Source: Planctomycetota bacterium (lineage in GTDB: Bacteria; Planctomycetota; Planctomycetia; Gemmatales; Gemmataceae). Taken from it: 64,000 bases of DNA. The stretch covers positions 1 through 64,000 of the forward strand of contig JACPPF010000169.1 of NCBI GenBank assembly GCA_016191165.1, read 5' to 3'. Positions 27,282 to 34,544 of this stretch are shown here, piece after piece (positions within the stretch are counted from its first letter, which is position 1; every line of letters begins with the position of its first letter). Position numbers and translations under genes: made by a program. Below the pieces are notes generated by a model. The model saw only the letters and a program-made list of their open reading frames with translations. It had not been told where the DNA came from and did not search any database.

Positions 27282-27977
27282 CTACTCCCACCAGTAAATG
27301 GGCTCATCGGACAAACGGAGCGGTTTCAGATAGCGGGCGGCTTTAAATGGGTGCGTCACGAGCGTCACCTCATACGTGAATCCACCGTTGAGAAATAGCC
27401 GTGCGATGTCTGCGGTGAGCTGTTTTCTGTTGGGATTGCGGCTGCTGATCCTTCTTCTCTTGAAACTGCCGTCGCCTTGGAACACAAGGTACGCAGAGCC
27501 GGGTACATGGGAGTATCGCGGATGGTTCGCGGAGTAGAACGGCGCGAACACTGGGACAAAGAGGCGCTCACCCCGATACACGAAGTCCCACTCCTTTGTC
27601 GTTATTCCCTCGGTGAGCTGCTCAACGCGGGCAGGGTCCGCCTGCGACAGCGTCCCGAGGATTCGGTACAGTACCTGCGCCATGGCCCCGATGTCGCCAA
27701 CGGCGGGATCGTTACGCACTTCCATGACGAACAAGTCCAAGCAGAGGGTTGCGCTGTGCGCAACGAACAGATCCAGGAAAGGAACGGCGCGGGCCGTGTT
27801 CTCCTCGACGGACAACTGCGGCTCCCACGGCGGGGCATATATGATGCGCGCATTGCGAGCATACGGACAAGCAGTGCGGTGGACGAGGCGCGAGAACCGG
27901 CGTCGAACCGGGCACTCACTTGCGCTTAAGGCTGGACCGTCGAGTTGCAGTTCCTGGAAGCGGTACGTGGTCATCAT
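27282..27977 (-). CDS. YqcI/YcgG-like protein
   Basis: A 231-residue soluble protein. The motifs CPYARNARIIYAP near the N-terminus and FVPVFAPFYSANHPRY in the middle recall the YqcI/YcgG family, whose function is not settled. I chose the tandem ATG at 27977/27974, preceded by GGAG. This makes it overlap the upstream kinase-like gene by 62 bases in another frame, which is long but compatible with coupling. The longer frame to 28046 would overlap more. It is the fourth gene of a five-gene unit. Confidence 0.5.
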   Translation of the reverse strand: MMTTYRFQELQLDGPALSASECPVRRRFSRLVHRTACPYARNARIIYAPPWEPQLSVEENTARAVPFLDLFVAHSATLCLDLFVMEVRNDPAVGDIGAMAQVLYRILGTLSQADPARVEQLTEGITTKEWDFVYRGERLFVPVFAPFYSANHPRYSHVPGSAYLVFQGDGSFKRRRISSRNPNRKQLTADIARLFLNGGFTYEVTLVTHPFKAARYLKPLRLSDEPIYWWE

Positions 27978-28629
27978 AGTTCTGCTCCACTGTGCGAGAA
28001 ATGCCGATGCCCGCGAGACACTTGAGTGCATGTTCAAGGACGACATCCGGCCCAGGAGCGCTGTCGATCACGAATAAGGAGCAGCCCGCGGTGCAACTGT
28101 AGAGGAGAGCCGCCTGCTCCTGGAGGCGCGCCAGATGTTCGGCGCCGTTGACCGACTGAATCCTGCGACCGGACGATTGCGCGGCAAGTCGCCGCCGAAG
28201 GTCCTTGGGTCGCGCCGTCAGGTGAACCACGCCGTCGGGTCGCATTCTTCGGAGAACAACAGGGCGAAACGGCGTCGCGCGGAATCCATGTTCGGTGACC
28301 GTGACCGTGTGGAGTTCAAGCAGGATGACGCGCACGATCGTCCGCAGCCGGCAAATGTGTCGCGCCACCAACAGATCGGCGGCCGCAATGTCGGCTGGAG
28401 CGACGATGCGGCTCGCACTCTCACGGAATTGTGCATAGGTGAGTTGCGGATCCTCGGCACGTTGGCATTCAAAGAGCACGTTTCCGTAGCTGATGATGTC
28501 CGCCGATGGCAGAGTGTTCGCGAGACCGGCAGCGAGCGTGGATTTGCCGACGCCCGAAGGCCCGGTGAGAAGCACCACTCTGCCGGGTATCGCCACAGAC
28601 GCAGACTTGACGTGATGAGATTTTCTCAC
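27916..28629 (-). CDS. P-loop nucleotide/nucleoside kinase-like protein
   Basis: A 237-residue protein with a perfect Walker A motif near the N-terminus (LLTGPSGVGKSTLA). The layout after it resembles adenylate- and guanylate-type kinases: DIISYGNVLFE, VRVILLELHTVT as a Walker-B-like strand, and VVHLTARPKDLRRRL as a possible LID/Arg region. The substrate cannot be deduced. Translation starts at GTG 28629, overlapping the upstream methyltransferase stop by four bases (GTGA), so the two are coupled. It may phosphorylate a modified nucleotide or an antibiotic. Confidence 0.6.
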   Translation of the reverse strand: MRKSHHVKSASVAIPGRVVLLTGPSGVGKSTLAAGLANTLPSADIISYGNVLFECQRAEDPQLTYAQFRESASRIVAPADIAAADLLVARHICRLRTIVRVILLELHTVTVTEHGFRATPFRPVVLRRMRPDGVVHLTARPKDLRRRLAAQSSGRRIQSVNGAEHLARLQEQAALLYSCTAGCSLFVIDSAPGPDVVLEHALKCLAGIGISRTVEQNYDDHVPLPGTATRRSSLKRK

Positions 28630-29375
28630 GGTCCACCTCGCCGATCTGAGCGGGGGCGACGCGCCGGAGAGACCTGGCGCCGGGCCAGCAGGTGACCCCA
28701 GTGGTGAAAATGATCCACCGGATTATCGACGTGGGCTTTCTCCAATAGGGGCGGCAAAACGCGGTCGTAGAGCACATGCCACTCGGTGGCGGGAAATAAC
28801 GCGTGCAATGCCCCGCGGGCGAAGAAGTTCTCCCTTTCACGATGCTTCTGCTCCATCGGGAGCATGTAGTCGATGTACAAGTAGCCGCGCGGCCGCACGA
28901 AGGACTGGATGCTGGCCACGATCGCGCGCACGGAGTGCTGGAGGTTGCGCGAGTATTGGATCGAACCGCTCGTCACAGCTAAGTGAGCCGCGCGCTGCGC
29001 AGGCTTTCCTTCCACGAAGTCGGCCTGGACAACGTCCACGCGATGGTGGAGCTTCTCTTGCTGCAACCGGGCGACAAGGCCAGGCATCCACACCTCTCCG
29101 CCGATGCCAGGCTTCTTGCCGCCGAACAAGGCGACCTGGTCGATGTCAATGGCCAACACTTGGTGGCCGCGACGTGCTGCCGGGAGGACGAATTTTCCGT
29201 CAGAGCAGCCGAGAATTGCAATCGAAAGTGAACGTGCCGGAAACGCGGCTTCGACGTTGCGAAGAAGCCGGTAGAATCGCGACGGGGGAACCCCCCACAT
29301 ACTTTTCGTTCGCATGATCCGCCCCGTAGTCAGCCGGCCCTGGCCATGTTGATCGGCGGCTATTCGGACATCCAT
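28626..29375 (-). CDS. Class I SAM-dependent methyltransferase
   Basis: A 249-residue protein with Rossmann methyltransferase features: SIAILGCSDGKFVLPAARRG (motif I, glycine-rich loop) followed by VLAIDIDQVAL (the acidic end of strand 2), VDVVQADFVEG (motif III region), and RPRGYLYIDYMLP (post-motif strand). The ending is Arg-rich. The frame is open back to 29471, but the ATG at 29375, with GGAG directly before it and AAGGAT further upstream, seems best; ATG 29315 is another choice. The acceptor is unknown. It is the second gene of the MarR-led unit. Confidence 0.7.
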   Translation of the reverse strand: MDVRIAADQHGQGRLTTGRIMRTKSMWGVPPSRFYRLLRNVEAAFPARSLSIAILGCSDGKFVLPAARRGHQVLAIDIDQVALFGGKKPGIGGEVWMPGLVARLQQEKLHHRVDVVQADFVEGKPAQRAAHLAVTSGSIQYSRNLQHSVRAIVASIQSFVRPRGYLYIDYMLPMEQKHRERENFFARGALHALFPATEWHVLYDRVLPPLLEKAHVDNPVDHFHHWGHLLARRQVSPARRPRSDRRGGP

Positions 29376-29421
29376 CTCCTTTGCATCCTTGTCAGCCGGA
29401 TTGCGCCTTATTGCGTCACCT

Positions 29422-29901
29422 CTACTCCCGTGTCTTCTCGTGCGGTTCCCGGACTCTCTCCAGCAACCCAATGAGGAGGTCCTTTTCAGCCGCTGTCAGA
29501 TGCCCCAGTTGGCGGCGATGCATCTCCAGGAGGGGGTCATCCAATCTCTCAAGAAGGTCCAAACCCTTCTTTGTGATTGCCACCAAGACCGTGCGCCGAT
29601 TCGACTGAGGCCGTTCACGGCTCACGAAACCTCCTCGCCCAAGCCGATCGATCAGCCGTGTCACGTCTGGACAACGGGCAATCAATCGCTTGCGGATCTC
29701 CTTCACCGGCAACTTTGAAGGGTACTCGCCCCGCAGAATTCGTAGAGCGTTGTACTGATGCGGGGTGAGCCCATACGTGGCAAAAAAATCATCGTGGAGC
29801 ATTCCGAGGAGGTCAGCGGCCCGCCACAGGCTGAGGTACGCTTCCTGCTCCGGCAATGAAAACAGCTTTTTCTTCTTGATGAGCCGGCCAAGCTTCGCCA
29901 T
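29422..29901 (-). CDS. MarR-family transcriptional regulator
   Basis: A 159-residue winged-helix repressor. GLTPHQYNALRIL begins the DNA-binding region, CPDVTRLIDRLGRGGFVSRE forms the recognition helix and wing start, and NRRTVLVAITKKGLDLLERL is the wing and dimer helix. The ATG at 29901 gives the family's usual length; the longer frame to 30075 would run through the promoter. The promoter at 29909-29937 contains a palindrome suited to a MarR dimer, so the protein probably represses its own operon and responds to a small ligand. Four genes follow on the same strand. Confidence 0.9.
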   Translation of the reverse strand: MAKLGRLIKKKKLFSLPEQEAYLSLWRAADLLGMLHDDFFATYGLTPHQYNALRILRGEYPSKLPVKEIRKRLIARCPDVTRLIDRLGRGGFVSRERPQSNRRTVLVAITKKGLDLLERLDDPLLEMHRRQLGHLTAAEKDLLIGLLERVREPHEKTRE

Positions 29902-29908
29902 GGGAATA

Positions 29909-29940
29909 ATTATGTTGTCAACAACTGTTGTTGTCAACAT
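29909..29940 (-). promoter_or_regulatory. MarR-operon promoter with overlapping palindrome
   Basis: On the minus strand, TTGACA (29937-29932) and CATAAT (29914-29909) are separated by 17 bases, a near-consensus sigma-70 promoter. An imperfect inverted repeat built on GTTGTC/GACAAC covers about 29912-29940, across the spacer and -35. The -10 ends only seven bases from the ATG at 29901, so the transcript should be leaderless or nearly so. Confidence 0.7.
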
Positions 29941-30153
29941 CAGTTTCCGTTTGGATAATGAAATCAAGACTGGCCTGGTTAACGCGGCACGCCGTCGACG
30001 TGATTGCAGTTCGCGTTCCCAGACTTGCGCCTTTCTCCGCAGCATCGAGCGCAAAGTAATCTCGTGCTGCCACATGGCGAGCGAGACCGCGACCGCTCCG
30101 TCAGCAGGGTAGTCTCCTGAGCAATCTTCGAGCCGCGTTTCTAGGAACCACCA

Positions 30154-31257
30154 ATGCGAATCCTCTGCCGTCGCGACGGATTGTTATCCGCCTTCCAACT
30201 GGCGAGTACTGCCATCGCGGGTCATGACCACAAGCCGGTGTTGCAGAACGTGAAGGCAACCGCCGGCATGGACCGATGCACATTGCAGGCGACGAACCTG
30301 GAGCTGGGCATCCGCCTGAACTTCAACAGCACGATCGTCGAAGAACCAGGCGAAGTCCTGCTGCCCGCTGCCCGAACGCTGGCGATCATGCGCGAAGGGG
30401 CTGACGAGGAGTGGGCCGTGGAGACCAGGGACAATACTTGCCACGTCCGGGGCCAATCGAGCGAGTTCGAGTTTTCCACCGAAGAACCGACGCACTTCCC
30501 CGATGTACCGGAGTTTGACGCCGACAAATACCACGAAATCCAGGCCGGCGTACTTCGGGAAATGATCCGTCGAACGCTTTTCGCGGTTGCATCCGAAAGC
30601 AACCGATACGCCATTACCGGTGTGCTCTGGGAACTGGAGGGTAAGTCGGCACGTCTGATCGGCACCGATGGCCGGCGGCTCGCGTTCGCCCAGGGCGCCG
30701 CCATCGCCCATGCCGAGCACAGCGCCAGCGGCCTGACCAGCATCGTCCCGGCCAAGGCAATGCAGCTCCTGAACCGAAACCTGCACAACCCGGACGAAAC
30801 GGTGTGGATCAACTTCAAGGCCAACGAAGCACACTTCAAAACCGAGAATGTCACGGTTTACGCGCGGCTCGTGGAGGGGCGCTTTCCGCGGTATCGCGAC
30901 ATTCTTCCGAAAAAGGCAAACGTCAAGATTCCCTTGATCGTCGGCCCCTTCTTCACCGCCCTCCGCCAGGCCGCCATCATGGCCGATGACGATAACCGCA
31001 AGGTAATTCTCCATTTCGCCAAGCAAAAGCTTACCATGGAGGCGTGCGGCGCCGACACCGGGCGATCCAAAGTCGAGCTACCCATCGACTTCAGTGGCAA
31101 AAGCGCCGAGATCGCGTTCGACCCGAAGTCGCTGATTGACATGCTGAACGTGCTTCCCGCTGACGCTACCATCGTCCTGGAAATGGCCGATGACAAGACC
31201 CCTGCGACGTTCAGATGCGGCGACGATTTTTCATACATTGTCGTGCCACTGGTATGA
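30154..31257 (+). CDS. dnaN: DNA polymerase III beta sliding clamp
   Basis: A 367-residue protein of normal length for the clamp that tethers the replicative polymerase to DNA. The opening MRILCRRDGLLSAFQLAS and the three-domain pattern are canonical: VKATAGMDRCTLQATNLELGI in domain 1, FAVASESNRYAITGVLWEL and LIGTDGRRLAFA in domain 2, and the C-terminal DFSYIVVPLV. AGGAAC precedes the ATG. In most bacteria dnaN lies near dnaA at the origin; no such neighbours exist here. It stands alone between accessory operons, so it is likely an additional clamp copy. The divergent clamp at 13035 is a separate protein. The neighbour to the right is convergent. Confidence 0.9.
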   Translation: MRILCRRDGLLSAFQLASTAIAGHDHKPVLQNVKATAGMDRCTLQATNLELGIRLNFNSTIVEEPGEVLLPAARTLAIMREGADEEWAVETRDNTCHVRGQSSEFEFSTEEPTHFPDVPEFDADKYHEIQAGVLREMIRRTLFAVASESNRYAITGVLWELEGKSARLIGTDGRRLAFAQGAAIAHAEHSASGLTSIVPAKAMQLLNRNLHNPDETVWINFKANEAHFKTENVTVYARLVEGRFPRYRDILPKKANVKIPLIVGPFFTALRQAAIMADDDNRKVILHFAKQKLTMEACGADTGRSKVELPIDFSGKSAEIAFDPKSLIDMLNVLPADATIVLEMADDKTPATFRCGDDFSYIVVPLV

Positions 31258-31300
31258 AACCCCTTCCAGGATTTTGATCCAGGCATCGACGTGGAATCGA

Positions 31301-32767
31301 TTATTTCGGAGCTGATGGTAATGACACAAGGACATGTCCTTGTACGGCGAAGCCTCGTTCGCGGAGTCGGGCCTCCCAACCGTCGCGATTCCCGATCATC
31401 CTCGAATCATCGAGAAGACCATTCTCTTCTTCTTGCCGTGTAAGGTCGGCGAAATGCTGAAACGACGCATGATCCGGATGTAAAAACCTTTCCTTACGAT
31501 GGAGAATGGGCGGGTTCTCGCTTCTCGTGTAGTCATAGCATTCCAGCTGCCTAGCCCGCAACGAGAGCTTCACGCTTCGAAAAAGGGCCGGATGCGGATC
31601 GTTCTCGAAGTCGGGGTACACGAGGTAAGACACTTTTCCAGAAAACCGGTGCAGCTTGATGATATTTGCACCCTCTATTTCACCGAGGAAGCTTCGGGCG
31701 CAACCTTCGTAGATGCGAAGAAGAGGTTCGACGTGTTCCAAGGCACTTCGATGAAGGTATAGCGCGTTCGGCAACAGTTTCCCCACCGTCGACCTCTGGC
31801 ACGCTTCGTCGATGGCAGCCGCATCGCCTGCCCTGAATAGCAATAGGTCTGCCTGCGTGCACGCCTTCATGTACGTCCCGAAGAACGCTCGGAAATCGCG
31901 CTGCATGGTCGGCGGATAGCCGGAAAGCTTGGGGCGCTTCCGAAATCGGGCGAGAGCCAAGAAGACGAGAAGATCTTCCGTTCTTCGCCGGCGAATGGTG
32001 TCCCAGGCGTCCTCGCCCGTGACGCGGCGTACAAGAGCAAAGGCGCGCTTGAGCGATCCAAATCGGCTGATGATCTCTGGGCATTGACGAAACTCTTCGG
32101 GATCTGGTAGCCGCCCAAGAAGGGCGAGGGTGTTCATGAACGGATGCAGCACTTCCCGGTGTTCCTCGAATCGCCGTTCTGAAACTCTCTGCCGTGGCAC
32201 GGCTGGGCCACGCCGAACACGGCTTGCGAGAAACTGCTGACGATGGGCGTCGTCTTTGAACAAATAGAAGACGCCAACTGTCGCCGGAATTGCCTCCGTC
32301 TTTAATTCAGCTTCGAGGTACTCCCTGAGTTCAGCTTGCTCAAAAAACTTCTGAAACGTCCCACGGCTCGTCAAGACACCATCGCCGAACTCCGTAAATG
32401 CATTCCCACGGCCCGGAATGCGCACCAAGGTTGAGACGACCAATAGCCGTCGAGCAATTCGCCACGCATGCCGGAGTGTCGAACTTCGCTCGGCGGGGTC
32501 CTCAATGACGTTAAGAACATAGCCAAGATTGACGACATCCGCCTCGGATACAGGCTCGTTTGGACGGAACACGGGGTCCCAGCCTTTGCCTGAAATCCCT
32601 TGAGCACCGAGGAGGTCGATGTCCTCACCGTGGCCACAGCCGAAGTCGAAGAAGGTCACCAACGGACTAAGCAAACCATCCGCAAGAGCACATTTCACCG
32701 GCCGTGAGATGTCGTGGCGACGGATCGCCGTCTTGAACCGGAGAATCGGGGATTGATCGGCATCCAT
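31301..32767 (-). CDS. Phosphorothioation-associated putative methyltransferase
   Basis: A 488-residue protein. Residues about 10-120 form a SAM-binding domain: RFKTAIRRHDISRPVKCAL, then FFDFGCGHGEDIDLL as motif I, GWDPVFRPN, and NLGYVLNVIEDPAER. This block fits the family annotated as DNA phosphorothioation-associated putative methyltransferase. The long C-terminal part is helical and has no clear motif. I chose the ATG at 32767; the frame is open to a TTG at 32836, directly after the upstream stop. It is the final gene of the operon with the second DndD-like ATPase and the DndE-HerA fusion. Its substrate is unknown, possibly DNA, and no target-recognition domain is obvious. Confidence 0.75.
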   Translation of the reverse strand: MDADQSPILRFKTAIRRHDISRPVKCALADGLLSPLVTFFDFGCGHGEDIDLLGAQGISGKGWDPVFRPNEPVSEADVVNLGYVLNVIEDPAERSSTLRHAWRIARRLLVVSTLVRIPGRGNAFTEFGDGVLTSRGTFQKFFEQAELREYLEAELKTEAIPATVGVFYLFKDDAHRQQFLASRVRRGPAVPRQRVSERRFEEHREVLHPFMNTLALLGRLPDPEEFRQCPEIISRFGSLKRAFALVRRVTGEDAWDTIRRRRTEDLLVFLALARFRKRPKLSGYPPTMQRDFRAFFGTYMKACTQADLLLFRAGDAAAIDEACQRSTVGKLLPNALYLHRSALEHVEPLLRIYEGCARSFLGEIEGANIIKLHRFSGKVSYLVYPDFENDPHPALFRSVKLSLRARQLECYDYTRSENPPILHRKERFLHPDHASFQHFADLTRQEEENGLLDDSRMIGNRDGWEARLRERGFAVQGHVLVSLPSAPK

Positions 32768-32839
32768 CGTGTTTCCCAGATGGTCAAGTCCACGCGATCC
32801 CGCTGTCTCACTTGCTCCTGGAGGCGCCCTCGTCAAAGC

Positions 32840-34507
32840 TCAAGTTCGACCTGCCGGGAAGAGTTCAAAGAATGGAACAACGCGAAATTTCTTTATCGGC
32901 TGATCTCGCCCGCCCGAACCGCGACCAAGACCCGACAGCGGTTCCATCTTGCCCAACTCAGTGGCCAATCGTCTTGCTTCCGGAGGGCTGCACCCAAGCA
33001 GCCGCTGCACGGCCTTCGGCTCTGTTTTGCAGGCGAGCATGAACGTGAACTCAAGCTGTTCCGTGTAGTCAAAATCGCTCTGGTCGAAATCATCCGGCGA
33101 TTGGCAGAGCAGAACGACCGCGAAACCCTTGCTGCGCCCTTCACGGATTATCCCCTGAAGGAACCGGTTTTTCTTGCTGAGATAGTATTGGGCCTCATCA
33201 ATGAACAGCAGGCAGCGCACGTGCCGGAAGCCACTTTGCGGGTCCACTGTTGATTCAGGCAGAATGCGCATTTCATGGTACAGCTGTTCGATTAGTGTGA
33301 AAGCGGTGACCTCTTTCAGTCCCCCAAGCTCGTGAATGTCCACAATCCACCGCTGCGTATGGAGCGGCGAGATCGGCGGACTGTTTTCGGCACGCGTCCA
33401 AAACAACTTATAGGCGTTAAGGCGACGAAACAGCTCGATGAGGGAATCTGGTTGCAGGCCCTCGGCCTCGTAAATATCCCGCAAGACGGTAAACACGAAG
33501 CCGAAGTCGGGCGCAGGAATCGGATCTTCTGCCAGCATCTTGTAGCTGGTACGAATGGCCTGCACGAGCCGCCCCTCTTGTTTGGGGCCCAGATTGCGGA
33601 AGAGGTTCGTGTAGACCTCACGCTTCTCCTCCGCGGCCAGCACTACGGCATCCTGCGAATAGTCACGGAGGTGAAACGGTCCAATCGGCAATGTGGTGCT
33701 GGGCAGATTGAATACCTTGGCCCCGACAGTCTCGACGAAGGCCTGGTTGGAAGCAACGTCCCCCTTGGCGAAGTCGATGAAGATCATGCCAGTGGCTGGA
33801 TCGGCCGCGCGCAATGCGGATGCTGCCAACTGCATGGCAAGCTGGGTCTTCCCGCTGCCGCTCATGCCGCTGACGGCGAGATGGCAGTTGCTATGTTTTC
33901 GGGCGTCATTCAGTGTAAGCGTGAAAGGAGCCTCGCCTTCCTTGAACCGGCCGATCGGAACGGTCAGCCCGGGAACATGGCCAGCTAGAGCCGGGATCAC
34001 GTCTCTCGGCTGAGTGCCCTGACCGGTAGCGCCGACAGCGGTGTCAGCCGCCTTGCGGGCGAGTGACACGATGAATTCGACAACGCCTTTTGCCTCGTCT
34101 AGGTCTGTAACAAGGAGGTCCAACCCCCGGTGCCAGTGGGCCAGGATCAGATCAAAGGCTTCTTCATCAGACTGCAGGGCTTTTCCATGGTGTTCCGCCA
34201 GCAGCGCCACGAACCACGGCAGGATGGCCGGGTCACGGCGCGGTTGAGAATCGTGGCGCTGTTGAGCACCGTGCCGTTGCTGAGTCTCGTGTCCATAACG
34301 AAACAGCGTTTCTCCCCGAAGCTCCTTCCCTTTGCGCGCTGCTTCGACCCTGGGGGGAGCTGCCGGCTCACGCAGAGATCTGGCAATCGCCAGTCTGCTG
34401 AGGAGGTCATCCCGCCAACTGGTAGCTTGAGCAAGTCGACTCAGCTTGGCGTTTGCTTCTTCGGTGCTCTTGTAACGTCGCACCAGGAGTTGGCTAGTAA
34501 TACCCAT
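32840..34507 (-). CDS. DndE-like domain fused to HerA/FtsK-type ATPase
   Basis: A 555-residue protein. The first 150 residues resemble DndE: STEEANAKLSRLAQATSW, LLSRLAIARSLREPAAPP and GKELRGETLFRYG align with the DndE encoded at 59250-59627 (LSNEASERLKHLKARTGM, LSRLGFCLSLSDPAIP, FNRYTLLGE), and ILAHWHRGLDLL with AHLNRGVLSLF. A P-loop ATPase follows, with Walker A SGMSGSGKTQLA near 212 and Walker B RCLLFIDEAQYYL near 432, as in HerA/FtsK DNA motors. A low-complexity His/Gln/Arg stretch lies around 80-95. DndE binds DNA, so the fusion could be a DNA translocase recruited to modified or nicked DNA. It sits 37 bases after the DndD-like gene. The start has AAAGGGAAA upstream. Confidence 0.8.
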   Translation of the reverse strand: MGITSQLLVRRYKSTEEANAKLSRLAQATSWRDDLLSRLAIARSLREPAAPPRVEAARKGKELRGETLFRYGHETQQRHGAQQRHDSQPRRDPAILPWFVALLAEHHGKALQSDEEAFDLILAHWHRGLDLLVTDLDEAKGVVEFIVSLARKAADTAVGATGQGTQPRDVIPALAGHVPGLTVPIGRFKEGEAPFTLTLNDARKHSNCHLAVSGMSGSGKTQLAMQLAASALRAADPATGMIFIDFAKGDVASNQAFVETVGAKVFNLPSTTLPIGPFHLRDYSQDAVVLAAEEKREVYTNLFRNLGPKQEGRLVQAIRTSYKMLAEDPIPAPDFGFVFTVLRDIYEAEGLQPDSLIELFRRLNAYKLFWTRAENSPPISPLHTQRWIVDIHELGGLKEVTAFTLIEQLYHEMRILPESTVDPQSGFRHVRCLLFIDEAQYYLSKKNRFLQGIIREGRSKGFAVVLLCQSPDDFDQSDFDYTEQLEFTFMLACKTEPKAVQRLLGCSPPEARRLATELGKMEPLSGLGRGSGGRDQPIKKFRVVPFFELFPAGRT

Positions 34508-34544
34508 GATTTCCCTTTCTCATGATCCTGAGATGCCGCTAAAG

